The notes below the pieces were generated by a model. It was given only the letters and a program-made list of their open reading frames with translations. It made no database searches and was not told where the DNA came from. Positions 49,361 to 58,239 of a DNA stretch of 64,000 nt are shown piece after piece. Within the stretch, counting starts at the first letter, position 1, and each line of letters starts with the position of its first letter. A program made the translations under genes and the position numbers. Source of the DNA: Spirilliplanes yamanashiensis. Lineage in GTDB: Bacteria > Actinomycetota > Actinomycetes > Mycobacteriales > Micromonosporaceae. The stretch is from contig NZ_BOOY01000032.1 of NCBI RefSeq assembly GCF_016863475.1, forward strand, positions 179,701 to 243,700, given 5' to 3'.

Positions 49361-52219
49361 ATGGCCAGCGAGATCGAGGAGGCACCGCTCGTCGGCCGGA
49401 GCGCCCTGGTGCGGCAGCTCACGGACACCCTGCGCCACGGCCCGGGGGCCCAGCCGGCCGGGGTCTTCGTGATCGGTGAGAGCGGTGTCGGCAAGACGCG
49501 GCTGCTGCGCGAGGCGGCGGCGCGGGCGCGGGCGGCGGGCGCCGCGGTGCTCGCCGGCGCCTGCCTGGACATCGGCGACGCCTCTCCGCTGCACCCGCTG
49601 CTGCAGGCGCTGCGCCGCTCCGACGAGGCCCGCGCGGGCTCGGACGCGGCCGCCCGGCTGCTGGAGGTGGTGCAGCGCGAGTCCGGCGGGCCGGACACGG
49701 CGGGCGCGCTGCTGGAGCAGGTGGCCCAGGGGCTGCACCGGCTCGCCGACGGCCGCCCGCTGGTGCTGGTCCTCGACGACCTGCAGTGGGTGGACCGCAG
49801 CACCCGCCAGCTGCTGCTGTATCTGCTGGCCGGCCTCGGCGGCGTGCAGCTGTCGGTGCTGGCCGCGGTGCGCGCCGAGGCGCTGCAGGGCGCGCACCCG
49901 CTGCGCCGGGTGCTGACCGAGCTGCGCCGGCTGCGGTCGGTGACCGTCGTCGACCTGGGCCCGCTCGACCGGGCGGGCACCGACGAGCTGGCCGCCGCCG
50001 TGGTGGGCCGCCCGCTCGGGCCGGGCGAGGCGGAGCAGGTGTGGGACCGCAGCGGCGGCAACCCGTTCGTCGTCGAGGAGCTGGCCCGCGACCTGCGCGA
50101 CGGCCGGGCCGGCCCGTCGGACACGCTGCGCGAGATCTTCCTGTCCCGGGTCGACGCGCTGCCGGAGCACGCCCACGCGGTGCTGCACGCCGTGGCCGCC
50201 GGCGTCGAACCCGTCGAGCACGCGCTGCTGGCCCGGGTGGTGACGCTGCCGGAGGCGGAGCTCATCGACGCCGTGCGGGCGGCGGTGACGCACCGGTTCC
50301 TGGTCGGCGACGACGACGGCTACCGGCTGCGGCACCGGGTGGTCGCCGAGATCCTGGCCCACGAGCTGCTGCCGGTCGAGCGGGCCGCCCTGCACCGCCG
50401 GTACGCGGAGGCGGTGGCCGCCGCACCGTCCGCGATGGACCAGCAGCGGCTGGCGCACCACTGGGCCCGGGCGGGCGAGCCGGACCTGGCGCTGGCGGCG
50501 GCCGTCGCGGCGGCCCGCGAGGCGGAGCGGCTGCACGGCTGGGCGGAGGCGCACCGGCACTGGTCGGCGGCGCTGGAGCTGGGCCCGGCGGCCGACCCCG
50601 GGCGGCTCGGGCTGGACCGCCCCGAGCTGGTCCGGCGCGCCGCCGAGGCCGCCCACCGGTGCGGCGAGCACGCCCGGGCGCTGGCCCTGCTCGACGAGGT
50701 GACCGACGGCGAGCCGACCTGCGAGCAGCGGCTCAGCCGGGCCCGCTACCTGGCCGCGGCGGGCCGCAGCGCCCCGGCCGAGACCGAGTACGAGGCCGTC
50801 CTCGCCGCCACCTGCGACGCCGCCGAGCGCGCCGACGCCGCCGCCCGCCTCGCCGAGCTGCTGCTGCACCTCGGCCGGTACGCCGACGCGGGCGAGCGCG
50901 GCCGGGCCGCCCTGGCCCTGGCCGAGCCGCTGCCCGGCGCCACGTCCGCGCTGGTGCGCGCCAGCGCGGCGGTCGGGTTCAGCTCGGCGTTCGCCGACGA
51001 CTCGGACGCGGGCCTGCGGGTGGTGCGCCAGGCGGTGGAGATCGCCGAGCGGGCGGGCGACCCGGACGACCTGGGGTGCGCGTACCTGCACCTGGCCGAG
51101 CTGATGACCGGCCCGCTGAACAAACTGGACGAGGGCGTCGTGGTGGCGCGCCGCGGCGCCGAGCGGATGGGCCGGCTGCCGGGCGGGCGGTCGTACCAGA
51201 CGCGGCTGCTGGCCATCGCCGCGAACGGGCTGTTCCGGGCGGGCCTGTGGGCCGAGGCGGAGAAGGAGGTCGCGGCCGGGCTGCAGAACCGGCCGTCCGG
51301 GGCGGAGGCCGTCGAGCTGCTGCTGGCCCGCTGCCGGCTGTCCGTCGGGTACGGCGACGAGCAGGCCGCCGAGCGCGACCTGGAGGCGGTCGCCACGATC
51401 CTGGCCGGCGGCGGGGCCCGGCACGTGCTGCCGCTGCTGACCCTGCGCGCCGGGCTGGCGATGTGGCGCGGCCGGCACGACGAGGCCCGGCAGGCGGTGC
51501 GCCGCGGCCTGACCGAGACCCGCTCCGACGACCTGTTCCTGCTGGCGGTGCTGGCCTGGCACGGGCTGCGCGCCGAGGCGGAGGCGCACGCCGCCCGCGC
51601 CGCGGTGGACGCCGGGTCGGTGCGGCTGCTGACCGGGGTGGTCGACCGCGTGACCGCGCGCAACGCGGGCGCCGCCCGGCCCACCCGCGACGTGGTCGCC
51701 GGCTACCTCGACCTGGCCGTGGCCGAGCGCAGCCGGCTCGACGAGACGCGCGACCCGGGGCCGTGGGCGCGGCTGGCGGAGCTGTGGGACAGCCGGCACC
51801 ACCCGTACCCGGCGGCGTACGCGCGGCTGCGGCAGGCGGAGGCGCTGTTCGCGCGGCGGCCGAAGTCCGCGCCGGGCACGGCCGCGCTGCGCTCGGCGTA
51901 CGACGCGGCCCGGGCGCTGGGCGCGCAGCCGCTGGCCGCCGAGATCACGGCGCTGGCGGCCCGGGTGCGGGTGGCCGTGGGCGACGCGCCCGCCGTCGCC
52001 GAGCCGCCGCCCGACGGCCTGGCCGCGCTGACCGCCCGCGAGCGCGAGGTGCTGGAGGCGGTCGCGGAGGGCCTGACCAACCGCGAGATCGGCCAGCGGC
52101 TGTTCATCAGCGAGCGCACCGTCGGCGTGCACGTGTCGCACATCTTCGACAAGCTGCAGGTCCGCACCCGGGTGCAGGCGAGCCGGCTGCTGCTGCGCGG
52201 CCGCGACGGGCCTACGTAG
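49361..52219 (+). CDS. large LuxR-family (LAL) ATPase transcriptional regulator
   Basis: 952 residues. N-terminal AAA-type ATPase: Walker A GESGVGKT at 39-46 and Walker B-like LVLVLDDLQWVD. A long helical TPR-like middle (about 300-860) contains many Ala-rich repeats. The C-terminal LuxR helix-turn-helix is complete: LTAREREVLEAVAEGLTNREIGQRLFISERTVGVHVSHIFDKL, residues about 883-925. By family it integrates a small ligand and ATP to activate target promoters. The flanking genes on both sides carry the same 19-bp motif upstream, which makes them likely targets. Confidence 0.92.
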   Translation: MASEIEEAPLVGRSALVRQLTDTLRHGPGAQPAGVFVIGESGVGKTRLLREAAARARAAGAAVLAGACLDIGDASPLHPLLQALRRSDEARAGSDAAARLLEVVQRESGGPDTAGALLEQVAQGLHRLADGRPLVLVLDDLQWVDRSTRQLLLYLLAGLGGVQLSVLAAVRAEALQGAHPLRRVLTELRRLRSVTVVDLGPLDRAGTDELAAAVVGRPLGPGEAEQVWDRSGGNPFVVEELARDLRDGRAGPSDTLREIFLSRVDALPEHAHAVLHAVAAGVEPVEHALLARVVTLPEAELIDAVRAAVTHRFLVGDDDGYRLRHRVVAEILAHELLPVERAALHRRYAEAVAAAPSAMDQQRLAHHWARAGEPDLALAAAVAAAREAERLHGWAEAHRHWSAALELGPAADPGRLGLDRPELVRRAAEAAHRCGEHARALALLDEVTDGEPTCEQRLSRARYLAAAGRSAPAETEYEAVLAATCDAAERADAAARLAELLLHLGRYADAGERGRAALALAEPLPGATSALVRASAAVGFSSAFADDSDAGLRVVRQAVEIAERAGDPDDLGCAYLHLAELMTGPLNKLDEGVVVARRGAERMGRLPGGRSYQTRLLAIAANGLFRAGLWAEAEKEVAAGLQNRPSGAEAVELLLARCRLSVGYGDEQAAERDLEAVATILAGGGARHVLPLLTLRAGLAMWRGRHDEARQAVRRGLTETRSDDLFLLAVLAWHGLRAEAEAHAARAAVDAGSVRLLTGVVDRVTARNAGAARPTRDVVAGYLDLAVAERSRLDETRDPGPWARLAELWDSRHHPYPAAYARLRQAEALFARRPKSAPGTAALRSAYDAARALGAQPLAAEITALAARVRVAVGDAPAVAEPPPDGLAALTAREREVLEAVAEGLTNREIGQRLFISERTVGVHVSHIFDKLQVRTRVQASRLLLRGRDGPT

Positions 52220-52224
52220 GCGCG

Positions 52225-52243
52225 GATACGTCGTTCTACTGAT
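52225..52243 (+). promoter_or_regulatory. 19-bp shared motif upstream of the DUF5995-like gene
   Basis: GATACGTCGTTCTACTGAT begins six bases after the LuxR stop codon and 150 bp before the downstream start. It equals the motif at 49247-49265 (opposite strand) except at two positions. A CTACGTAG palindrome overlapping the LuxR stop codon lies just upstream. Confidence 0.5.
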
Positions 52244-52392
52244 GTCCGCCGCGGGGCGGGGTGCGAGGCTCTGCAGATCGGGGGCCGGCCCGCCCCGCGG
52301 CGCACGTCGCGAGGGCGGGCCGGACGGCCGTCGGGGGCGGCCGCCACACGGGGGATCACGGGCGTCGGCAGGGTGCACGCGGGGCGGAGGAC

Positions 52393-53169
52393 ATGATGGG
52401 GGAGCCGATCTGGGGGCCTGTCCAGCGGGACATGGCGGATCTGCTGTCCGTGCACCCGGCCGACGTACCGGCGGTGGTGGACCAGCTCACCAAGCTGCAG
52501 GACGTGCTGGAACGCCTGCCGCCGCTGTACGGCAGCAACCCGGTGGCCGACTTCAACCGGCTCTACACGGTGATCACCACGCAGGTGCTGGACCGGCTGT
52601 ACGAGGGCGGCTTCGCCGACCCGGCGTTCCTGTCCCGGCTGGACGTCGAGTTCGCCGAGCGCTACTTCGACGCGCTGCGGCTGTACAGCGACGGCAACCC
52701 GGCCACCCCGCAGGTGTGGGCGATCATGTTCCGCCGCTGCGCCGACGGGTTCGACCCGCGCCCGCTGCCGTCCGCGGCCGCCGGGGTCAACGCGCACATC
52801 AACTTCGACCTGCCGTTCGCGCTGGTGACGACGTTCGCGCACCTGGAGACCGACCCGGTCGACGGCGGCGACCAGCACGCCGACTACCTGCAGATCAACG
52901 AGATCTTCGCCGAGTCGATCCCCAGCCTGCGCCGCGGCTACCTGGAGAAGTGGCAGCTGCTCGTCGACACGATGAACGGCGACTTCGACGACTTCTGCCA
53001 GAACGAGCTGGTCGAGTACACCCGGGACGTGGCGTGGCGCAACGCGCAGAAGCTGTGGGCGATCCGGCACGACGCCGACCGCCTACTCGCCGAGCGCCGC
53101 CGCCTGGACCGCACGGCGACGGGCATCGGCAAGCTGCTGCTGTCGCCGTTCGCGTCGTTCCTGCAGTAG
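52393..53169 (+). CDS. DUF5995-like protein
   Basis: 258 residues, soluble and largely helical, with the block GVNAHINFDLPFALVTT around residues 132-148 that I associate with DUF5995. A conserved His/Asn/Asp set there could bind a metal or substrate, but no reaction is known. GGGGCGGAGGAC precedes the ATG. The 170-bp leader contains the 19-bp motif and a GC-rich hairpin. It is convergent with the DUF5666-like lipoprotein gene, with three bases between stops. Confidence 0.7.
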   Translation: MMGEPIWGPVQRDMADLLSVHPADVPAVVDQLTKLQDVLERLPPLYGSNPVADFNRLYTVITTQVLDRLYEGGFADPAFLSRLDVEFAERYFDALRLYSDGNPATPQVWAIMFRRCADGFDPRPLPSAAAGVNAHINFDLPFALVTTFAHLETDPVDGGDQHADYLQINEIFAESIPSLRRGYLEKWQLLVDTMNGDFDDFCQNELVEYTRDVAWRNAQKLWAIRHDADRLLAERRRLDRTATGIGKLLLSPFASFLQ

Positions 53170-53172
53170 GCG

Positions 53173-53628
53173 TCAGCCCACCCGCACCAGCCGCGCCACG
53201 GTGGCGGCGCCGTCCTCGGCGCCCGCCACGCCGACCTGCGCGCCGGTGGTGATCGCGGTGCGCTCGGCGGCCTTGCCGTCCTGGCGCACGCGCAGCTTGC
53301 CGCCGAACGTCCAGGTGAGGGTGAAGCCGTCGGCCGACTTCACGGTGAGCCCGGCGGCGTCGACGGCGGTGACCTCGCCGCGCTGGGCGACGACGGTGCG
53401 CGGGCCGTTCTTCGTCTGCACCGTCAGCTCGCCGTGCAGGGTATTCTTCCGCAGCAGCCGGCGTGCCTTGCCGGGCTTGCCGGCCCGGTCGGCGCCGAGC
53501 TCGTCGAGGACCTGGGTCTCGGCGACGAGGTCGACGGGCTCGGCGGCGGTGGGCGCGGGTGCGGGCGCGGCGCAGGCGGGCAGGGCGAGGGCCAGGGCGG
53601 CCGCGGGGATCAGCAGGGTGCGAGTCAT
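53173..53628 (-). CDS. lipoprotein with DUF5666-like domain
   Basis: 151 residues. Signal peptide with lipobox LPAC (Cys19). The C-terminal beta-rich part (GEVTAVDAAGLTVKSADGFTLTWTF to GAQVGVAGAEDGAATVARLVRVG) has the alternating pattern of DUF5666. It lies 35 bp after the sensor kinase gene on the same strand and is probably part of that operon, either as accessory sensor or as target. Confidence 0.7.
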   Translation of the reverse strand: MTRTLLIPAAALALALPACAAPAPAPTAAEPVDLVAETQVLDELGADRAGKPGKARRLLRKNTLHGELTVQTKNGPRTVVAQRGEVTAVDAAGLTVKSADGFTLTWTFGGKLRVRQDGKAAERTAITTGAQVGVAGAEDGAATVARLVRVG

Positions 53629-53663
53629 GGCGGTGAGCCTGCCGGGTGGCTGCGCGGGCGCCG

Positions 53664-55019
53664 TCAGGGTGATGTTCGGGTTGCGTAAGGCAGCGTGACG
53701 GTGAACCTCGCCCCGCCCTCGGGTGCGTGCCCGGCCTCGATGGCGCCGCCGAGCCGGGTCACCAGGCGGGCGGCCAGCGCCAGGCCGAGCCCGGAGCCGA
53801 CCGGCCGGATGCCCCGGTAGCGCTGGTGCAGGGCGCCCCGGTCGAACGCGACGGCCAGGTCGTCGTCGGTGAACCCGGGCCCGCCGTCGCGCACCTCGAT
53901 GACCCCGCCGCCCGGCTCGCCGCGCACCGCGAGCACGAGCGGGGCACCGGGCGGGACGACGCGCAGGGCGTTCTCGCACAGCCCGTCGACGACCTGCCGG
54001 ACGCGGCCGGGGTCGGTGCTGACCGGCACGGGGCCGTCGGGCCGCTCGACGCGCAGCTCGAGGCCGTCGGCGGCGCACCGGGGCCGCCACGCGTCGGCTG
54101 CGCCGTCGGCCAGGTCGGCCAGGTCGACGCTCAGCACCTCGACGGGCAGGTCGGCGGCCTCCAGCCGGGCCAGGACGAGCAGGTCGGCGACGAGCCGGTC
54201 GAGCCGCTGCGCCTCGCCGAGCATGGTGCTGCCGGCCTTCGGGGCGCCGTCGGGGCCGACGACGCCGTCGGCGAGGGCCTCGGCGTACCCGCGGATGGTG
54301 GACAGCGGGGTGCGCAGCTCGTGCGAGACGGACAGCAGGAACTCCCGCTCGCGGTTCTCGCTGGTGGCGAGCGCGGCGGCGAGCCGGTTGAACGCCCCGG
54401 CCAGCTCGGCGACCTCGGTGGGCGGCTGCTCGGCGAGCCGCACGGTCCGGTCGCCGGCGGACAGCCGGCCGGCGGCGGCCGCGGCCTCGCGGATCGGCCG
54501 GGCGATGCGGCGGGCCAGCAGGAACCCGGCGAGCAGGCCGGCGGCCAGCCCGGCGGCCAGCGCCAGGCCGAGGGTGCCGGCGATCTCCCGGCCCGCCCCG
54601 GTCGCGGCCGGCCGGGTGAGCACCACGCCGTTGGCGGCGCCGGGCAGCGGCCGGCCGGCGACGAGCGTGGCCCGGCCGTTGACGACCGCCCGGGTGTCGA
54701 CCTCGCGGCCCTGCGCGACCTGCTCGACGACGCGGGGCGGCAGCCCGGCCCGGTCGGCCTCGCCGCGCCGGATGAGGTAGACGGCGATGTCCTGCCGCTG
54801 GAGCCGCCGCACGATGTTCTGCCGCTGGGCGGGCCGCGCGGCGCCGAGGACCTCGGTGGCCAGGGCCGCCTTCTCGTCCAGGCCGGCGCGGGCCTGGTCG
54901 CCCGCGGCGCGGACGGCGACGGGGAACGCCACGAGCGCCGTGACGATCACCGCGACGACGGCGGTGGCGCAGGTGACCAGCACGGTGCGGCCCGTGAGGG
55001 TCCGGGCGGCGTCACGCAT
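53664..55019 (-). CDS. two-component sensor histidine kinase
   Basis: 451 residues. Membrane helix about 13-35, extracytoplasmic sensor domain about 36-145, second helix about 147-170, HAMP (RRIARPIREAAAAAGRLSAGD), H-box SVSHELRTPLS with phospho-acceptor His233, N-box-like CENALRV, and G-boxes DGGPGFTDDD and GSGLGLA. It overlaps its response regulator gene by eight bases. The signal is unknown. Confidence 0.92.
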   Translation of the reverse strand: MRDAARTLTGRTVLVTCATAVVAVIVTALVAFPVAVRAAGDQARAGLDEKAALATEVLGAARPAQRQNIVRRLQRQDIAVYLIRRGEADRAGLPPRVVEQVAQGREVDTRAVVNGRATLVAGRPLPGAANGVVLTRPAATGAGREIAGTLGLALAAGLAAGLLAGFLLARRIARPIREAAAAAGRLSAGDRTVRLAEQPPTEVAELAGAFNRLAAALATSENREREFLLSVSHELRTPLSTIRGYAEALADGVVGPDGAPKAGSTMLGEAQRLDRLVADLLVLARLEAADLPVEVLSVDLADLADGAADAWRPRCAADGLELRVERPDGPVPVSTDPGRVRQVVDGLCENALRVVPPGAPLVLAVRGEPGGGVIEVRDGGPGFTDDDLAVAFDRGALHQRYRGIRPVGSGLGLALAARLVTRLGGAIEAGHAPEGGARFTVTLPYATRTSP

Positions 55020-55701
55020 CGGCGGTGTAACCGACGCCGCGCACGGTGCGGATGAGCGCGGCGGCGTCGCCCAGCTTGGCGCGCACCTGGGCGACGTGCA
55101 CGTCGACGGTGCGGGTGCCGGCGACCGACGCGTACCCCCAGACGGCGGCGAGCAGCTCCTCCCGGGTGAACACCCGCCCCGGGCGGGCGAGCAGGTGCCC
55201 GAGCAGGTCGAACTCGGTGGCGGTGAGCGCCAGGGGCGCCCCGGACAGGGTGACCCGCCGCCGGGCCGGGTCGAGCTGCACCGGTCCCAGCTCGCGCACC
55301 CGGTCGCCGTCCGGTGGGCCCGCGGTGCGCCGCAGCACCGCCTTGACCCGGGCCACCAGCTCGCGCGGGCTGAACGGCTTGGTCAGGTAGTCGTCGGCGC
55401 CCAGCTCCAGCCCGAGCACCCGGTCGATCTCGTCGTCGCGGGCGGTGAGGAACAGCACCGGCGTCCAGTCGCCGTCGGCCCGCAGCCGCCGGCACACCTC
55501 GGTGCCGTCGAGGCCGGGCAGGGCGATGTCCAGCACGCAGGCGACGGGCCGCAGCCGGCGCGCGGCGGCGAGCCCGGCGGCCCCGTCGTGCTCGGTGTGC
55601 ACCCCGAACCCGTCCCGGCTCAGGTACAGCCGGACCAGGTCGGCGATGGGCCGCTCGTCCTCCACGACGAGCACGAGGCCTTTCCCGGGCGCCTGTTCCA
55701 C
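55012..55701 (-). CDS. OmpR/PhoB-family response regulator
   Basis: 229 residues. Receiver domain with acidic pair (VVEDE), phospho-acceptor Asp58 (CVLDIALPGLDG), Thr in FLTAR and Lys in TKPFSP. The C-terminal winged helix is of OmpR type (TATEFDLLGHLLARPGRVFTREELL ... TVDVHVAQVRAKL ... IRTVRGVGY). It is first in an operon with the overlapping kinase gene and the lipoprotein gene. Confidence 0.94.
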   Translation of the reverse strand: MEQAPGKGLVLVVEDERPIADLVRLYLSRDGFGVHTEHDGAAGLAAARRLRPVACVLDIALPGLDGTEVCRRLRADGDWTPVLFLTARDDEIDRVLGLELGADDYLTKPFSPRELVARVKAVLRRTAGPPDGDRVRELGPVQLDPARRRVTLSGAPLALTATEFDLLGHLLARPGRVFTREELLAAVWGYASVAGTRTVDVHVAQVRAKLGDAAALIRTVRGVGYTADA

Positions 55702-55765
55702 GCGCCCATCATGCCGCGCGGGCGCCCGGGAACGGCCCGCCTTCGTGTTCGGGTCAGGTACGGAT

Positions 55766-56155
55766 TCAGTGGCAGTACGCCTTGATGTAGACCGGCCAGT
55801 GGTGGTCGTAGGTGACCGGCCCGTCGTCCCAGTTGACGTCGAGCTGCACCCGGGCGGTGTACTCGGAGGCGAGCAGCCGCTGGGTGCCGGTCGCGGTGGC
55901 GCCGGCGTCGACGCGCTGCGGCAGCGCGACGAGCGGGCGGCCGGGCGGGTCGACCCGGACGTTGCCGATCGTGCCCGCCACGTCGGTGAGGTTGCGGACG
56001 GTCCAGGTGATCACCCATTCCCGGGTGTCGTGGTCACAGGCGGCGACGCCGCGGATGTCGACCCCGTGCCCGGCCGCCGTGCCGGCCGCGGCGGCGGGGG
56101 TGGCGAGGCCGAGCACGAGCGCGCCGGCGAGGGCGAATGTCGTGAGTGGACGCAT
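55766..56155 (-). CDS. small secreted protein of unknown function
   Basis: 129 residues with a clear signal peptide (MRPLTTFALAGALVLGLATPAAAA). The mature part is beta-rich with two cysteines (CDHDTREWVITWTVRN and the terminal KAYC) that may form a disulphide, and resembles small secreted proteins common in actinobacteria. A possible ribosome binding site (GAGGG) is very close to the ATG. It lies between two two-component systems and may belong to either regulon. Confidence 0.65.
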   Translation of the reverse strand: MRPLTTFALAGALVLGLATPAAAAGTAAGHGVDIRGVAACDHDTREWVITWTVRNLTDVAGTIGNVRVDPPGRPLVALPQRVDAGATATGTQRLLASEYTARVQLDVNWDDGPVTYDHHWPVYIKAYCH

Positions 56156-56275
56156 GCCCTCATGGGTAGTGCAGCCCGGCGCCGCCCCGGAAGCGTTGTC
56201 GCAGGAAGTTTCCGCACCCGAAACGATTGTTCACACAGCCCGTGAGCAGGGTCACCGTCGCGCGGCGGCGCTGCT

Positions 56276-56938
56276 CTAGCCGCCCGCCAGGCCGCTGCGG
56301 TAGGCGAACACGACCGCCTGCACGCGGGTGCGCAGGCCGAGCTTCATCAGCACCCGGGACAGGTGGGTCTTCACCGTGGCCTCGCCCAGGTAGAGCCGGG
56401 CGGCGATCTCGGCGTTGGTCAGGCCCTCGGCGAGCATCCGCAGCACGTCGCGCTCGCGCGGGGTGAGCCCGGCAAGCAGTGCCGCGTCGGCGGCCGCGGC
56501 GGGCGCCGACGGTGACGGGGCCGCCGCGAACGCCGCGATGACGCGCAGGGTGACGGCGGGGTCGAGCAGGCCGTGGCCCGCGGCGACCGTGCGCACCGCC
56601 TCGATCAGCTGCTCGGGCGGGCTGACCTTGAGCAGGAAGCCGCTCACCCCGGCGCGCAGGGCCGCCGCCACGTGCTCGTCCTCGTCGAAGGTGGTCAGCA
56701 CGATCACCTTCACCTCTGGGTGGGCCGCCAGCACCCGGCGGGCCGCCTCGATGCCGTCGACCTGGGGCATCCGGACGTCCATCAGCACGACGTCGGGCCG
56801 CGCGGAGGTCACCAGGTCGACCGCGCCCGCGCCGTCGGCGGCCTCGCCGACGACCTCGATGCCGGGCTCGCCGCTGAGCACCATGCGCAGGCCGACGCGG
56901 ATCATCGCCTCGTCGTCGACGAGGGCCACCCGGATCAC
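56276..56938 (-). CDS. NarL/FixJ-family response regulator
   Basis: 220 residues. Receiver with Asp54 in VVLMDVRMPQVDG, TTFDEDEHV and KVSPPEQL (Lys at the usual place), an Ala/Pro linker, and a LuxR-type helix-turn-helix LTPRERDVLRMLAEGLTNAEIAARLYLGEATVKTHLSRVLMKL. The GTG overlaps the stop of the kinase gene (GTGA), so the pair is coupled. Confidence 0.94.
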   Translation of the reverse strand: MIRVALVDDEAMIRVGLRMVLSGEPGIEVVGEAADGAGAVDLVTSARPDVVLMDVRMPQVDGIEAARRVLAAHPEVKVIVLTTFDEDEHVAAALRAGVSGFLLKVSPPEQLIEAVRTVAAGHGLLDPAVTLRVIAAFAAAPSPSAPAAAADAALLAGLTPRERDVLRMLAEGLTNAEIAARLYLGEATVKTHLSRVLMKLGLRTRVQAVVFAYRSGLAGG

Positions 56939-58077
56939 GGGCGGCCCATCGGGAAGACGGCGCGCACGGCGAACCCGCCGCCGGGCTCGGGGCCGGCGGC
57001 CAGGGTGCCGCGGAACAGCCCGACGCGCTCGCGCATGCCGACGAGCCCGTGCCCGCCCGCGCCGGCGGCCGCGGCGGGGGCGGCGGCGCCCGGCTCGTTG
57101 ACGACGGTGAGCGCCACCTTCTCCGGCGAGTACGCGATCGAGACCGAAGTGGGCGCGGGCCCGGCGTGCCGGAGCACGTTGGTCAGGGCCTCCTGGAGCA
57201 CCCGGTACGCCGACGCGTCCAGCAGCCGCGGCACCTCGGGGCGCTCGCCCTCGACGCGGAGCGTGACCGGCAGCCCGGCGGCCCCGACCTCGTCGAGCAG
57301 GGCGGGCGCCCGTACCAGCGACGGCTCGGGCGCGGGCGGCCCGGCGGCCGCGGTGTCGCGCAGGATGCCGACGAGGCCGCGCATCTCCTCGACGGACCGG
57401 CGGCCGAGCTGCTCCAGGTTGCGCACGATCTCGGCCTGGGCCGGGTCGGCGAGCTGCCGGCGCAGGCCGCCGAGCTGCAGGGTGATGACGCTGACGGAAT
57501 GCGCGACGGCGTCGTGCACCTCCCGGGCGATGCGGGTGCGCTCGCCGACGACGGCGGCGTGGGCGCTGCGCTCGCGCTCGGCGTCGAGCGCGGCGGCGAG
57601 CCGGGTCAGCTCGGCGGCGCGCTCGCCGTTGACCCGGCTGAGCACGCCGAGCAGGAAGCCGGGCAGCAGGATGACCGGCTGGAAGATCGTCTCCCAGACG
57701 CCGAGCCCGGCCAGCAGCGAGGTCGCGACGGCGGCGGCGACGGCCGCGGCGAGGGCGGCCAGCGAGCGGCGCAGCGGCAGGCGCCAGCCCACCCAGGCGA
57801 CCACGCCGATGAACCCGATGAGCCCGGCGCCGCCGATGTCGGGCGCGCCCAGCACCAGCGCGAGCGGGAAGCACGCGACGGCGGCCAGCGTGCCGGCCAG
57901 CGGCCACCGGGCGGCCAGCGCGACGCCCGCGCCGAGCAGCACGCCCGGCCCCCACACGGCGGCCGCGCCGGGCCGGAACGCGGGCTCCAGGTACGCCTCG
58001 GCGACCGCCAGCAGCCCCACGACCGGCCCGAGGACCAGGGGGATCCAGCGCGCGTCGCGGCGCGGAGTGCTCGTCAC
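56935..58077 (-). CDS. two-component sensor histidine kinase (HisKA_3 type)
   Basis: 380 residues. About five or six membrane helices in the first 165 residues with very short loops, so the input is probably sensed in the membrane. The dimerisation motif is TRIAREVHDAVAHSVSVITLQ, and the ATPase has LQEALTNVLRHAG and GGHGLVGMRERV. The start is a GTG six bases after TACGAT, a leaderless arrangement. The frame is open upstream, but those residues are Arg-rich and unlike the family. The divergent membrane protein gene at 58240 is its probable target. Confidence 0.92.
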   Translation of the reverse strand: MTSTPRRDARWIPLVLGPVVGLLAVAEAYLEPAFRPGAAAVWGPGVLLGAGVALAARWPLAGTLAAVACFPLALVLGAPDIGGAGLIGFIGVVAWVGWRLPLRRSLAALAAAVAAAVATSLLAGLGVWETIFQPVILLPGFLLGVLSRVNGERAAELTRLAAALDAERERSAHAAVVGERTRIAREVHDAVAHSVSVITLQLGGLRRQLADPAQAEIVRNLEQLGRRSVEEMRGLVGILRDTAAAGPPAPEPSLVRAPALLDEVGAAGLPVTLRVEGERPEVPRLLDASAYRVLQEALTNVLRHAGPAPTSVSIAYSPEKVALTVVNEPGAAAPAAAAGAGGHGLVGMRERVGLFRGTLAAGPEPGGGFAVRAVFPMGRP

Positions 58078-58083
58078 CAGCGG

Positions 58084-58089
58084 ATCGTA
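58084..58089 (-). promoter_or_regulatory. -10 element of the histidine kinase gene
   Basis: TACGAT on the minus strand, six bases, then the GTG at 58077, without ribosome binding site: leaderless layout. Confidence 0.5.
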
Positions 58090-58239
58090 TGCGCGCCCGG
58101 CGGCCCGCCGGGTCCGTCGTTCGACGGACCCCCGTCCGGCGGAGGCGCGGGCCGGAACCGGTGCGTTCCGGCGGACGCGGCGGCCGGGGCGAGGGCGGCA
58201 GTGTTTCCGGCGACGGACGAACACTCGGAAGGAACCGCC

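Noticed and set aside
43264..49479. A 2071-codon open frame on the plus strand
   Set aside because: It is antisense to the kinase-GGDEF and cyclase genes, is very rich in Gly/Arg/Gln/Val and contains no domain; such frames are a by-product of high-GC codon use.
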